DNA from: Streptomyces sp. NRRL S-646
Lineage (GTDB): Bacteria > Actinomycetota > Actinomycetes > Streptomycetales > Streptomycetaceae
Direction: 5' to 3'
Assembly (NCBI RefSeq): GCF_000720765.1
Contig: NZ_JODC01000027.1
Span: 17,989-81,988 of the forward strand
DNA length: 64,000 nt
The notes under the pieces were generated by a model that was not told the DNA's origin, ran no database searches, and saw only the letters and a list, made by a program, of their open reading frames with translations. Position 1 is the first letter of the stretch. Every line of letters starts with the position of its first letter. Positions 33,659 through 41,787 of the stretch are shown here, one piece after another. Made by a program: the position numbers and the translations under genes.

Positions 33659-33705
33659 ACGGCGCTGCAGGCAAAAAGACGACACACCGCAGCACCGCCG
33701 GAGGC

Positions 33706-34509
33706 TCACTCCCCGAGACCGGCGAGATCCCGCAGCCGCCGCGCCTGCGCAGCCCTCTCCGCCGCACGCTGCTCGTCGTAGGAGCGACCGTGCGCCCCAC
33801 GGATCAGCGCCTTGGTCTCGATCACCGCATCCCGCGGCGCAGCCAGAATCGCCGACGCCAGATCCCGCACCGCACCGTCGAGCTGGTCGCCCGGCACCGC
33901 GAGGTTGGCGAGGCCCGTGCTGACGGCCTCCTCGGCCAGGACGGCGCGCCCGGTCGCACAGATCTCCAGTGCGCGGGCGTAGCCGACCAGCCCGACGAGC
34001 GGATGCGTGCCCGTCAGGTCCGGCACCAGACCGAGGCTGGTCTCGCGCATGGCGAACTGCACGTCGTCGGCGACGACGCGCAGATCACAGGCGAGCGCGA
34101 GCTGGAAGCCCGCGCCGATGGCGTGGCCCTGGACGGCGGCGATGGACACGAGGTCGCTCCGCCGCCACCAGGTGAAACCGGCCTGGAACTCGGCGATGCT
34201 CGCGTCGAGTTCACCGTCGCTGCTGCGCGCAAGGTCGATGAACGTCGGCTCGCCCTCGATTCCCTCGGGCGTGAACATCTGCCGGTCGAGCCCGGCCGAG
34301 AAGGACTGCCCCTCGGCGCGCAGCACGACGACGCGGACGGACCCCGGCAGGACCCTCCCGGCCTCGGCGAGCGCACGCCACATGGCGGGGCTCTGCGCGT
34401 TGCGCTTGGCCGGGTTGGTCAGCGTCACCGTGGCGATCGCGTCGTCGACGGTGAGCCGTACGCCGTCCTTGTCGAGTACCGGACCGAGGTCCTGGGCAGG
34501 CGAAGCCAT
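33706..34509 (-). CDS. enoyl-CoA hydratase/isomerase (crotonase) family protein
   Basis: 267 residues. Crotonase fold with oxyanion segments SFSAGLDRQMF and GHAIGAGFQLALACDLRV. The region after it (FAMRETSLGLVPDLTGT) has one acidic residue at the first catalytic position and Asp in place of the second Glu, so hydratase versus isomerase activity is uncertain. Start ATG 34509 with GGAGGC upstream. Monocistronic between a hairpin and an intergenic repeat. Confidence 0.88.
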   Translation of the reverse strand: MASPAQDLGPVLDKDGVRLTVDDAIATVTLTNPAKRNAQSPAMWRALAEAGRVLPGSVRVVVLRAEGQSFSAGLDRQMFTPEGIEGEPTFIDLARSSDGELDASIAEFQAGFTWWRRSDLVSIAAVQGHAIGAGFQLALACDLRVVADDVQFAMRETSLGLVPDLTGTHPLVGLVGYARALEICATGRAVLAEEAVSTGLANLAVPGDQLDGAVRDLASAILAAPRDAVIETKALIRGAHGRSYDEQRAAERAAQARRLRDLAGLGE

Positions 34510-34576
34510 GGAGTGCCTCCGATGAGTGCGGTCAGCAGAGCAAGCTAAAGCGCAAAGCTAAGTGACTGCACAGTAA

Positions 34577-34608
34577 CCACCCGGTCGATCTGCCGACCGA
34601 CCGGGTGG
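34577..34608. terminator. hairpin after the small HTH gene
   Basis: 11-bp perfect stem (CCACCCGGTCG with complement) and 10-base loop, 30 bases past the HTH gene stop on the minus strand. Confidence 0.7.
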
Positions 34609-34638
34609 CCACCATCGAAGCCGATGGGCCGCCCGGAA

Positions 34639-34860
34639 TCAGGACGAGGCGGCCTTCTTGCCCCGCGTCGCGCCGCCACGCCCACGGAGCGTGACGCCCG
34701 ACTCGCTGAGCATCCGGTGCACGAAGCCATACGAGCGGCCGGTTTCCTCGGCCAGCGCCCGAATGCTCGCACCGGAGTCGTACTTCTTCTTCAGGTCTGC
34801 CGCGAGCTTGTCGCGCGCGGCGCCGGTTACCCGGCTGCCCTTCTTCAGAGTCTCGGCCAC
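34639..34860 (-). CDS. small helix-turn-helix DNA-binding protein
   Basis: 73 residues, basic. A helix-turn-helix of the resolvase/Hin-like or sigma-70 region 4 type is visible: YDSGASIRALAEETGRSYGFVHRMLSESGVTLRGRG, with a lysine-rich N-terminus and an RGKKAAS tail. GTG 34860 has GAGGAGG six bases upstream; the longer form from 34905 lacks one. The protein is very typical of Streptomyces. Target unknown; candidate nucleoid-associated or developmental regulator. Confidence 0.85.
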   Translation of the reverse strand: MAETLKKGSRVTGAARDKLAADLKKKYDSGASIRALAEETGRSYGFVHRMLSESGVTLRGRGGATRGKKAASS

Positions 34861-35222
34861 CCGTGCCTCCTCATGGGAAGTGCGCTCTGGTCCCCTCATG
34901 ATCACCCCTCCGGGCTTTCATGGCCACCCATTCGGCAAGGTCCGTGAGACAGGGTTTTGACGACAGGAGCACATCCCCACAAGCGGAATCAATAATTCCC
35001 CCCGACTGCGTTCGTACCGCCGAACGGGTTCTTTTATGAAGTGCCAGGTCAGAGACGTACGACGGCCGAGCCCTTGTCGATAAAGGGCTCGGCCGCGAAA
35101 TGGATGTAGGACACACCTCGGTACGAGGAGATCTCACACAGATGATGGATCACGGATCGGCCGAATGATCCATACGCTGTGGATCACGCCTTCGATCAAG
35201 CTGTGCTGACTCTCCGGCGCTC
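34861..35222. other. 362-base gene-free region with inverted repeats
   Basis: AT-richer than surroundings (AATCAATAATTC near 34987-34998, TTCTTTTATGAA near 35030). Probably holds the HTH-gene promoter. It contains a 13-bp stem hairpin (35063-35095) and a second dyad ATGGATCA/TGATCCAT (35145-35152 with 35166-35173). No open frame with codon bias is seen. Confidence 0.6.
35063..35095. terminator. hairpin downstream of the ABC-F gene
   Basis: CGGCCGAGCCCTT pairs with AAGGGCTCGGCCG across a 7-base loop. Located 128 bases past the ABC-F stop, between two minus-strand genes, where a terminator is expected. Confidence 0.65.
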
Positions 35223-36821
35223 TCAGGCGAGGGCGACGAGGTCCGCGTAGTCGGCGCCCCACAGGTCCTCGACGCCGTCCGGCAGCAGAATGATCCGCTC
35301 GGGCTGCAACGCCTCGACCGCGCCCTCGTCGTGGGTGACCAGGACGACCGCGCCCTTGTAGGTGCGCAGGGCGCCGAGGATCTCCTCACGGCTGGCGGGG
35401 TCGAGGTTGTTGGTCGGCTCGTCCAGCAACAGGACGTTCGCGGAGGAGACCACCAGGGTCGCGAGCGCCAGGCGGGTCTTCTCACCGCCGGACAGCACTC
35501 CGGCCGGCTTGTCGACGTCGTCGCCGGAGAACAGGAACGAGCCGAGCGTCTTGCGCACCTCGACGAGGTCGAGGTCGGGGGCGGCCGAGCGCATGTTCTC
35601 CAGGACCGTGCGCTCCGGGTCGAGGGTCTCGTGCTCCTGGGCGTAGTAGCCGAGCTTGAGGCCGTGGCCCTCGACGACCTCTCCGGTGTCGGGCTTCTCG
35701 ACGCCGCCGAGGAGGCGGAGCAGGGTCGTCTTGCCGGCGCCGTTGAGGCCGAGGATGACGACGCGGGAGCCCTTGTCGATCGCCAGGTCGACGTCGGTGA
35801 AGATCTCCAGTGAGCCGTACGACTTCGACAGTCCCTCGGCGGTGAGGGGTGTCTTGCCGCACGGCGCGGGCTCGGGGAAGCGCAGCTTGGCGACCTTGTC
35901 GCTCTGGCGCACCGCCTCCAGGCCGGAGAGCAGCTTGTCCGCGCGCCGGGCCATGTTCTGCGCGGCGACCGTCTTGGTGGCCTTGGCGCGCATCTTGTCG
36001 GCCTGCGAATGCAGGGCGGCGGCCTTCTTCTCGGCGTTGGCCCGCTCGCGCTTGCGGCGCTTCTCGTCGGCCTCGCGCTGCTGCTGGTACAGCTTCCAGC
36101 CCATGTTGTAGATGTCGATCTGGGCGCGGTTGGCGTCCAGGTAGAACACCTTGTTGACGACCGTGTCGACCAGGTCGACGTCGTGGGAGATCACGATGAA
36201 GCCGCCGCGGTAGGTCTTCAGGTAGTCGCGCAGCCAGACGATCGAGTCCGCGTCGAGGTGGTTCGTCGGCTCGTCCAGCAGCAGGGTGTCCGCGTCGGAG
36301 AACAGGATGCGGGCCAGTTCGATACGGCGGCGCTGACCGCCGGAGAGCGTGTGCAGCGGCTGGCCGAGCACCCGGTCGGGCAGGTTGAGCGCGGCGGCGA
36401 TGGTGGCGGCCTCGGCCTCGGCGGCGTACCCGCCCTTGGTGAGGAACTCCGTCTCCTGGCGCTCGTACTGCCTCAGCGCCTTCTCGCGGGTCGCGCCCTG
36501 TCCGTTGGCGATGCGCTGCTCGTTGTCGCGCATCTTGCGGATCAGTACGTCGAGGCCGCGCGCCGAGAGGATCCGGTCGCGGGCGAGGATGTCGAGGTCG
36601 CCGGTGCGGGGGTCCTGCGGGAGGTAGCCGACCTCGCCGGAGCGGGTGACCGTGCCGCCGGCCGGGATGCCCTCTCCGGCCAGGACCTTGGTGAGGGTGG
36701 TCTTGCCGGCGCCGTTGCGGCCGACCAGGCCGATGCGGTCGCCCTTGGCGATACGGAAGGAGGCGGACTCGATGAGGACGCGGGCACCGGCGCGCAGCTC
36801 GATACCGGAGGCGGAGATCAC
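35223..36821 (-). CDS. ABC-F family ATPase
   Basis: 532 residues with two ABC domains and no membrane part. Walker A: GRNGAGKTT and GLNGAGKTT; signatures: LSGGQRRR and LSGGEKTR; Walker B: LLLDEPTNHLD and LLLDEPTNNLD. Between them is a long, lysine/arginine-rich linker (EADEKRRKRERANAEKKAAALHSQ), the P-site tRNA interaction motif region of ABC-F proteins that act on the ribosome. Role: translation factor or antibiotic protection. The start is GTG 36821. A 90-base gap to the upstream gene holds a tiny reading frame (36879-36902), suggesting attenuation. Confidence 0.92.
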   Translation of the reverse strand: MISASGIELRAGARVLIESASFRIAKGDRIGLVGRNGAGKTTLTKVLAGEGIPAGGTVTRSGEVGYLPQDPRTGDLDILARDRILSARGLDVLIRKMRDNEQRIANGQGATREKALRQYERQETEFLTKGGYAAEAEAATIAAALNLPDRVLGQPLHTLSGGQRRRIELARILFSDADTLLLDEPTNHLDADSIVWLRDYLKTYRGGFIVISHDVDLVDTVVNKVFYLDANRAQIDIYNMGWKLYQQQREADEKRRKRERANAEKKAAALHSQADKMRAKATKTVAAQNMARRADKLLSGLEAVRQSDKVAKLRFPEPAPCGKTPLTAEGLSKSYGSLEIFTDVDLAIDKGSRVVILGLNGAGKTTLLRLLGGVEKPDTGEVVEGHGLKLGYYAQEHETLDPERTVLENMRSAAPDLDLVEVRKTLGSFLFSGDDVDKPAGVLSGGEKTRLALATLVVSSANVLLLDEPTNNLDPASREEILGALRTYKGAVVLVTHDEGAVEALQPERIILLPDGVEDLWGADYADLVALA

Positions 36822-36878
36822 GGACAGGCTCCAGGGCAGAAAGGGTTGACGGGTGGGCGGCTGAGGCGTTCCCGCCGT

Positions 36879-36902
36879 CTAATGCGCGAGGAGAATGGCC
36901 AT
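36879..36902 (-). CDS. possible 7-codon leader peptide before ABC-F
   Basis: ATG-GCC-ATT-CTC-CTC-GCG-CAT-TAG encodes MAILLAH. It is followed by bases capable of pairing (GACGG ... CCGTC and GGCGG ... CCGCC on the minus strand) before the ABC-F start. No ribosome site is visible. ABC-F genes are known to be attenuated by short upstream frames in several bacteria; here it is only a candidate. Confidence 0.35.
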   Translation of the reverse strand: MAILLAH

Positions 36903-36911
36903 GGGCCAAGT

Positions 36912-37577
36912 CTAACGGGGCCGTGCAAGCACTTTTTCTGTGTTCGGGTGTTCGGGCCGCCGGCCGGGAACGTCGTTGCCGAGGGAGGTGCGGTGCGGGG
37001 TGATCCGGCCCAGGGCGTCGACGGCGATGAGCTGGGACGTCCACGCCGCCGCCGGGCAGGGCTGAGCGACGATCAGCGCTCCGGCGTGACGTACGGCACG
37101 CTCGGGCGTGAACACGCACCTTTCGCGTGCGGGCACCACCCAGCGCAGGTCGCCGTCTGCGAGGCGGTAGCCGGCGATGCGGGGCGGGGTGACGACGGCG
37201 AGGATTCCCCGGCCCAGGGGGCGCAGCACTCCGGTGCCGCGGTGGGTGGGCAGCCAGTCGTCGGCCGCAGGGAGCGCCCGGTGCCAGCGGACGGAGGCGC
37301 CGTCGTTCGCGGTGACCACCCCGTCGTCCCAGAGCGTGACGGTGTCCCCGCGTGCGGGGAGCACGGCGAGCGGACGGTGGCCCTCGCGGGCGTAGTGGGC
37401 GTGGGCGGCGAAGTGGTCGCCGTAGGGGGCGGGGCGGACCGCGTGGAGGGCCGCCAGGACGGGCGCCGCCACGAGGAGGGTGAGGGCGGTGGGCAGGAGG
37501 CGGCGAAGGGCCGGGGGCCCGGTGCGGCTCGGGGCTGCAGGGTTCGGTTCCGTCACCTCGACCGGCTGAACGACCAC
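36912..37577 (-). CDS. membrane-anchored protein of unknown function
   Basis: 221 residues from GTG 37577 (AGGGAG upstream). A proline-rich cytoplasmic start, one hydrophobic segment (LRRLLPTALTLLVAAPVLAALHAV) and an extracytoplasmic domain with repeated beta-strand-like motifs (DTVTLWDDGVVTANDGASVRWHRALP, RIAGYRLADGDLRWVVP) that recall PQQ/WD-type beta-propeller blades, but only about two. Function unknown. Its stop is 10 bases from the candidate leader of the ABC-F gene, so the two may be co-transcribed. Confidence 0.65.
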   Translation of the reverse strand: MVVQPVEVTEPNPAAPSRTGPPALRRLLPTALTLLVAAPVLAALHAVRPAPYGDHFAAHAHYAREGHRPLAVLPARGDTVTLWDDGVVTANDGASVRWHRALPAADDWLPTHRGTGVLRPLGRGILAVVTPPRIAGYRLADGDLRWVVPARERCVFTPERAVRHAGALIVAQPCPAAAWTSQLIAVDALGRITPHRTSLGNDVPGRRPEHPNTEKVLARPR

Positions 37578-37730
37578 CTTGCTCCCTTCAGCGCCGATTG
37601 GCTCGGATCCGGCGCAGAGCGTAGTCGCGTGCGCGGGCTGTGCGGGGGATACGGCGGTGGGCGAGCGGGGGTGTCCCCCGTTCGGCCCCGTGCCGGGCGC
37701 CTGGTCATGTGCCGCGATATGCCGTCGCGC

Positions 37731-37786
37731 GTCTGCGGCTGCGTTGTGGCTGGTCGCGCAGTTCCCCGCGCCCCTGAGAGCCGCTG
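37731..37786 (-). repeat. dispersed GC-rich repeat, copy 3 (inverted)
   Basis: On the minus strand it reads GGCAGCGGCTCTCAGGGGCG then CGGGGAACTGCGCGACCAGC then CACAACGCAGCCGCAGAC. The first part is shared with the copy at 33590; the second half is the other common form of this Streptomyces element. The tandem array begins at its end. Confidence 0.75.
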
Positions 37787-38009
37787 CCCATCCCGGCGCC
37801 CTTGAAGCCGCTGTCCCTCGCCGCGCGCCTGAGAGCCGCTGCCCCTCGCCGCCCCAAAAGCCGCTGCCCCTGCCCGCGCACCCAAAAGCCGCTGCCGATC
37901 CCGGCGCCCTTGAAAGCCGCTGCCCAGCCCCGCGCGCCCAAAAGCCGCTGCCCATCTCCGCGCCCCTGAAAGCCGCTGCCCATCTCCGCGCCCCTGAAAG
38001 CCGCTGCCG
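37780..38009. repeat. 28-bp tandem repeat, eight units
   Basis: Eight head-to-tail units each starting GCCGCTG; the last two are identical (GCCGCTGCCCATCTCCGCGC then CCCTGAAA). Unit lengths are 27, 28, 25, 28, 28, 28, 28 and 28, with a partial ninth. The older units diverge more, with CCCAAAA or CCTTGAAA ends. There are no spacers, so this is a minisatellite, not CRISPR. Confidence 0.9.
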
Positions 38010-38035
38010 GACCGCCGAGGATTTCGCCCCCCTGC

Positions 38036-39436
38036 TCAGCTACCGCCCGTGTGTACCTGGAAGGCGGCGCGGCGTACGGCCTTCGCCAGAGCGGGGTCCG
38101 GGTGGGCTGCCGCGAGGGCGACGAGGACCTGGACCGTGCGGGGGTGGCCGACGGCCCGTACCTCTTCCAGGAGCAGCGGGACCGTCGGCTGCACGGCCGA
38201 CTCCAGGTGGCGTACGAGCATCGGGGCCTCGCCGTGGTCGGCGACCGCGGCGGCGGTGTCGACCCACAGCCAGGTGGCCTCTTCGCGGGTGAGGACCTCG
38301 TGGGCGTCCTCGGGGTCGACGCCGTCGTGCTCGGCCAGCCACAGCAGGGCGTACGGCCGCAGGGTCGGTTCGTCGGCGACGGCGCTGACGTCCGGCTCGG
38401 CGGGGGCGCCGACCACGCGCAGGGCCTCGAAGGCGAGGCCGCGCAGCAGGGCGTCGTCGCCGCGGGCGGCGGCGATGAGTTCGGTGACGGCGCTGCCGAC
38501 GGGGCGGGCGGCGAGCCAGGCGCGGTATTCGGCGCGGGCGGCGTTGGGGCGCAGCTGGGCGCAGCCGCGCAGCATCTCGTCGGCGGCGACCTCGATGTTC
38601 CCGGCGGGGCTCTGCGCGGCGACGCAGATCTGCTCCAGCTTGACCCAGACGGCCCAGCTGCCGAGCGGGGTGAGGGTGGCCTGCCCACCTCCGTAGGTGA
38701 GGGCGCCGACGGAGGCGAGGGCGTGCAGGGCCCAGTCGAGGAGGGGGGCGAGCGGGGCGTCGACGGCCTCGGGCTGCTCGGCGGGTTCGGGCTGCGGGCC
38801 GTAGGGGATCTCGCAGCGCTCGGTGCGCAGTTCGGTGACCCGCTGCTCCAGGAGGTCCAGGAGCTGGTCGACCGGGACGGGCCCGGCGGACAGCTGGAGG
38901 AAGGAGAGCACCTGGGGCATGGCCGAGACGACCTCGGCGACGGCGGCGGGCTCGTGGTCCGAGGGTTCCGCGTGGGCGAGGGACCATGCGTCGAAGAGGG
39001 CGACCCAGCCGCGCAGGACAGCGCTGTCGTCGCGGTTCCAGGCGCGCAGCCGCCAGCCGGGGCGGGCGCTGTCGCCGTGCACCTCGACGAGGCCGGCGAG
39101 GCGGGCGGTGTCCCAGTCTGCGCGGATCTGAGCCACGGTCAGGCCGAGATCCCGGGCGGCCCGTTCGGCGCTCGCGTCGGCGAGGGTGGCCTTGCCGTCG
39201 GCGGTCGCGCCGTCGCTGCCCGGGCCGAGCGCGGCGTCGGCCCAGCGGGCGACGCGGGCCGCGGCGGCCAGCTGGGAGCGAGCCATTCTGGCCAGCTCCG
39301 CGGGTGCCGGTGTGCCCTCCGGGGGGCGGGGTGCGGCGCGGCGCGGGCGGCGCTGGTTCACGGCTCTGGGGGCGGCGGACAGGGATCGCGGGCCGACGAG
39401 TCGAAGCCTGGAGTCGCGCGGGATACGGGACGTCAC
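38036..39436 (-). CDS. conserved protein of unknown function
   Basis: 466 residues from GTG 39436, with GGAAG 8 bases upstream. A basic N-terminus (about 40 residues) is followed by mostly helical sequence with possible winged-helix content (DLGLTVAQIRADWDTARLAGLVEVHGDSARPGWRL) and repeated alanine-rich helices in the C-terminal half (VTELIAAARGDDALLRGLAFEALRVVG, PRTVQVLVALAAAHPDPALAKAVRRAA) that look like HEAT-type repeats. No enzyme motif is visible. Function unknown; possibly a DNA-binding or scaffold protein. Confidence 0.75.
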   Translation of the reverse strand: MTSRIPRDSRLRLVGPRSLSAAPRAVNQRRPRRAAPRPPEGTPAPAELARMARSQLAAAARVARWADAALGPGSDGATADGKATLADASAERAARDLGLTVAQIRADWDTARLAGLVEVHGDSARPGWRLRAWNRDDSAVLRGWVALFDAWSLAHAEPSDHEPAAVAEVVSAMPQVLSFLQLSAGPVPVDQLLDLLEQRVTELRTERCEIPYGPQPEPAEQPEAVDAPLAPLLDWALHALASVGALTYGGGQATLTPLGSWAVWVKLEQICVAAQSPAGNIEVAADEMLRGCAQLRPNAARAEYRAWLAARPVGSAVTELIAAARGDDALLRGLAFEALRVVGAPAEPDVSAVADEPTLRPYALLWLAEHDGVDPEDAHEVLTREEATWLWVDTAAAVADHGEAPMLVRHLESAVQPTVPLLLEEVRAVGHPRTVQVLVALAAAHPDPALAKAVRRAAFQVHTGGS

Positions 39437-39628
39437 GGGTGCAGTCTTCCGGTTGACGGTCCGAAAACCCAAACGGAATGTCACGGCGGGCGACGGGACT
39501 GGCCAACGCACGGGGTCCGGCGGGCGGCTCGGGGACGGGAACAGGCCAGTGGTACGGCCTTAAACGGAATCGTGCCGACTGTTCAGCTCCGCTCGGGCCC
39601 GGCGGCGCGGAAAGGGTCGGCGAAGGGA

Positions 39629-40747
39629 TCACATGAGAGGGGTGAGGAAGCGGCGCAGCGCTTCCTCGTAGGCCTCCGGGTCGGCGTTCCACATCGCCGA
39701 GTGCGGGGCGTTCGGGACCGTGCGCAGAGCGATCAGGTTGGGACGGGCGTGGGCGAGACGGCGGGAGTACTCCCAGGGGGCCAGGGTGTCGTCCGGGCCG
39801 TGGAATATCAGCGTCGGCACGGTGAGCTGCGCGGCATCGGCGGTGCGCTCGCGCTCCATGCCGGTACGTCCCTGGGCTGCCCGGACCGCGAGCGGGAGCA
39901 GTGCGCCAGGTGTGCGGCGGGCCGCGGCGAGGGCGCGCAGCGTCGTGGCCCAGCTGAGCACCGGGGAGTCCAGAACCAGTCCGGAGATGCTGTCGCGCAG
40001 CCCGGAGTGGGCGGCGGCGCGCAGCGCCATGGTGGCGCCGGTCGACCAGCCGTGCAGGACGACCTGTTTGGCGCCGTGGCTGACGGCGTACCGGATCGCC
40101 GCGTCCACGTCGCGCCACTCCGTCTCGCCGAGGTGGCCGAGGCCGTCCGGGGAGCGGGGTGCGCCGAGGTCGCCGCGGTAGGCGAGGGCGAGCACCGGGA
40201 AGCGCTGGCGGTGCAGGAACTCCATGATGTTCATGGGGAGTTCGCGGGTGGCTCCCAGACCGTGCACCGCGATCACCCAGGTGTCCCGCACGCCGGGCAC
40301 GAACCAGGCGGGCAGGGAGCCGAGTTCGCCGGGGATGTCCACGTCGGTGTGGCGCAGGCCGAGGGCGGTGCCCGGGTCGCCGCTGTGCACGTTCGGGGTC
40401 AGCCACACCTTGTCGCCCGGCTCCAGGGTGCCGTGGGTGACCCGTTCCAGGCGCCGGACGACGGTGTCGACGGAGTGCGATGCCGTGGCGAGGACAGGGC
40501 CGACGACCGCGTGGGTGCCGTCGCCGACGAGGCCGTAGGTGCCGGGGCGCATGGCCGCCAGGTCGCGGGTGAGCGCGATCTGGCCGGCGGCCGTGGCGTG
40601 CACGGTGAGCCGGGGTTCGGTGGGCAGCGGCCGGCCCGGCGGGGCCTTGAGCGCCGCGTCGCTCGCGTACCGGCCGGCGGCCACGCTTGCCGCGCCGGCC
40701 GCCAGGGCTACGGTGACGGCTGCAGCCGTCGCTTTGACTGTGCGCAC
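39629..40747 (-). CDS. alpha/beta hydrolase with N-terminal membrane anchor
   Basis: 372 residues. An N-terminal hydrophobic segment (AAAVTVALAAGAASVAAGRY) is followed by a beta-rich region and an alpha/beta hydrolase domain. Motifs: VIAVHGLGATRELPM (HG oxyanion region), nucleophile elbow HGWSTGA, acid in IFHGPDDTLAP, and histidine in NAPHSAMW. Typical of extracytoplasmic serine hydrolases of unknown substrate. GTG 40747 is chosen; GTG 40771 is in frame. Same strand as the neighbouring aldolase but about 110 bases apart. Confidence 0.85.
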   Translation of the reverse strand: MRTVKATAAAVTVALAAGAASVAAGRYASDAALKAPPGRPLPTEPRLTVHATAAGQIALTRDLAAMRPGTYGLVGDGTHAVVGPVLATASHSVDTVVRRLERVTHGTLEPGDKVWLTPNVHSGDPGTALGLRHTDVDIPGELGSLPAWFVPGVRDTWVIAVHGLGATRELPMNIMEFLHRQRFPVLALAYRGDLGAPRSPDGLGHLGETEWRDVDAAIRYAVSHGAKQVVLHGWSTGATMALRAAAHSGLRDSISGLVLDSPVLSWATTLRALAAARRTPGALLPLAVRAAQGRTGMERERTADAAQLTVPTLIFHGPDDTLAPWEYSRRLAHARPNLIALRTVPNAPHSAMWNADPEAYEEALRRFLTPLM

Positions 40748-40858
40748 CCGTCCAGTGTCCCGGCGGACCACGCCACCGGCCAGCGGGAGGACGGGTCGGG
40801 CTGATGCGGGTTGCGGCGGCGGCGTGCTCCGCTCACCCCGGCCGCGCTTCCCCGGGGC

Positions 40859-41590
40859 TCACCCCCGTTGCCCGTAGCCCCGCAGTTTCTCCCCCACCTC
40901 CGCCAGCTGCTCCCGGGACAGCAGCGTCGGGGACATACCCGGTACCGAGGACGCCGTCAGCCACAGGCGGCACATCCACTCCAGCTGGGCGGTGCGGTCG
41001 TAGGCCTGGTCGAGGGTGGTGCCGTAGGCCATCGTGCCGTGGTTCTGCAGCAGGCAGGCGGTGCGGTCGGCGAGGGCGCGGAGCATGTTCTCGGCCAACT
41101 CCTCGCTGCCGTATGTCGCATACGGGGCAACTCGGACAGGGCCGCCGAGCGCGGCGGACATGTAGTGGATCGTGGGGAGCTCGGGAACGAGCGTCGAGAC
41201 GGCCGTCGCGTGCACGGCGTGGGTGTGGACGACGGCGCGGGCGTCGGTGGTGCGGTGGACGGCGAGGTGCATGGGGAGTTCGCTCGTCGGGACGAGCGTG
41301 CCGAGCACCTGGCGGCCATCGAGGCCGACGCCGGTCACGTCCTCGGGCGTGAGCCGGTCGTAGGGCACGCCCGAGGGTGTGACCAGCACGATGTCCCCGA
41401 CGCGCACCGAGACATTGCCGGAGGTGCCGACGACGAGGCCGTCGGCGACCGTGCGGCGGGCGGTGGCGACGAGTGCCTCCCAGGCGTGTGCCACCTCGGC
41501 ACTCACACCCCTCTCCCACCGCTCCGGCACGTCCTGCACACCTTCTCGCGCATCCCGTTCACCTCGCTGGTCCCGCCGCCGCTCAGCCAT
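40859..41590 (-). CDS. class II aldolase/adducin-family protein
   Basis: 243 residues. The class II aldolase fold with zinc ligands in HTHAVHATAVS (two histidines) and a later NHG. Active-site features include GTSGNVSVR near residue 55 and LVTPSG. Closest in pattern to L-fuculose-phosphate or ribulose-phosphate aldolase/epimerase. The substrate cannot be told, and no sugar kinase is adjacent. ATG 41590 is preceded by AGGATC; the first 25 residues are non-conserved, so a GTG inside is possible. Confidence 0.87.
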   Translation of the reverse strand: MAERRRDQRGERDAREGVQDVPERWERGVSAEVAHAWEALVATARRTVADGLVVGTSGNVSVRVGDIVLVTPSGVPYDRLTPEDVTGVGLDGRQVLGTLVPTSELPMHLAVHRTTDARAVVHTHAVHATAVSTLVPELPTIHYMSAALGGPVRVAPYATYGSEELAENMLRALADRTACLLQNHGTMAYGTTLDQAYDRTAQLEWMCRLWLTASSVPGMSPTLLSREQLAEVGEKLRGYGQRG

Positions 41591-41787
41591 GCCGCGATCC
41601 TGCCAGGCACACCTCCGACCGACCGCCGGGCCGGGGGCACTTTAGAGCGGAAGCCACACCTCCGAAAGTCCCCCTATAGGGACATATCCGTCTCTCTCCA
41701 TGCTTGGCCTGAGATCACCGATCATTCGACGATCTTCCAGTAATCTCCCGTTGTTTTGTTGTGCACGTCGCCATTCCGGGGGGAAAT

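Larger units (their letters stand above)
37578..38035. other. 458-base gene-free region dominated by repeats
   Basis: No credible gene: the long frames crossing it translate only the tandem repeat. It contains one copy of a dispersed repeat (37731-37786) fused to an eight-unit 28-bp array (37780-38009). The remaining 150 bases would hold the promoter of the membrane-anchored gene. Confidence 0.7.

Noticed and set aside
35145..35173. ATGGATCA/TGATCCAT dyad as an operator
   Set aside because: Located after the ABC-F stop, with no promoter or regulator nearby; evidence is too weak to call it.
37553..37955. Repetitive Gly/Arg/Ser-rich protein (GSGF, GQRL repeats)
   Set aside because: Only a translation of the 28-bp tandem repeat; no start signal or terminator.
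37780..38009. CRISPR array
   Set aside because: Units are contiguous without unique spacers and show graded divergence, so it is a tandem repeat. No cas genes are nearby.
38051..40804. A 917-codon open frame on the plus strand across two minus-strand genes
   Set aside because: An antisense shadow of the helical protein and hydrolase genes; no ribosome site, domains or realistic third-position bias for that strand.
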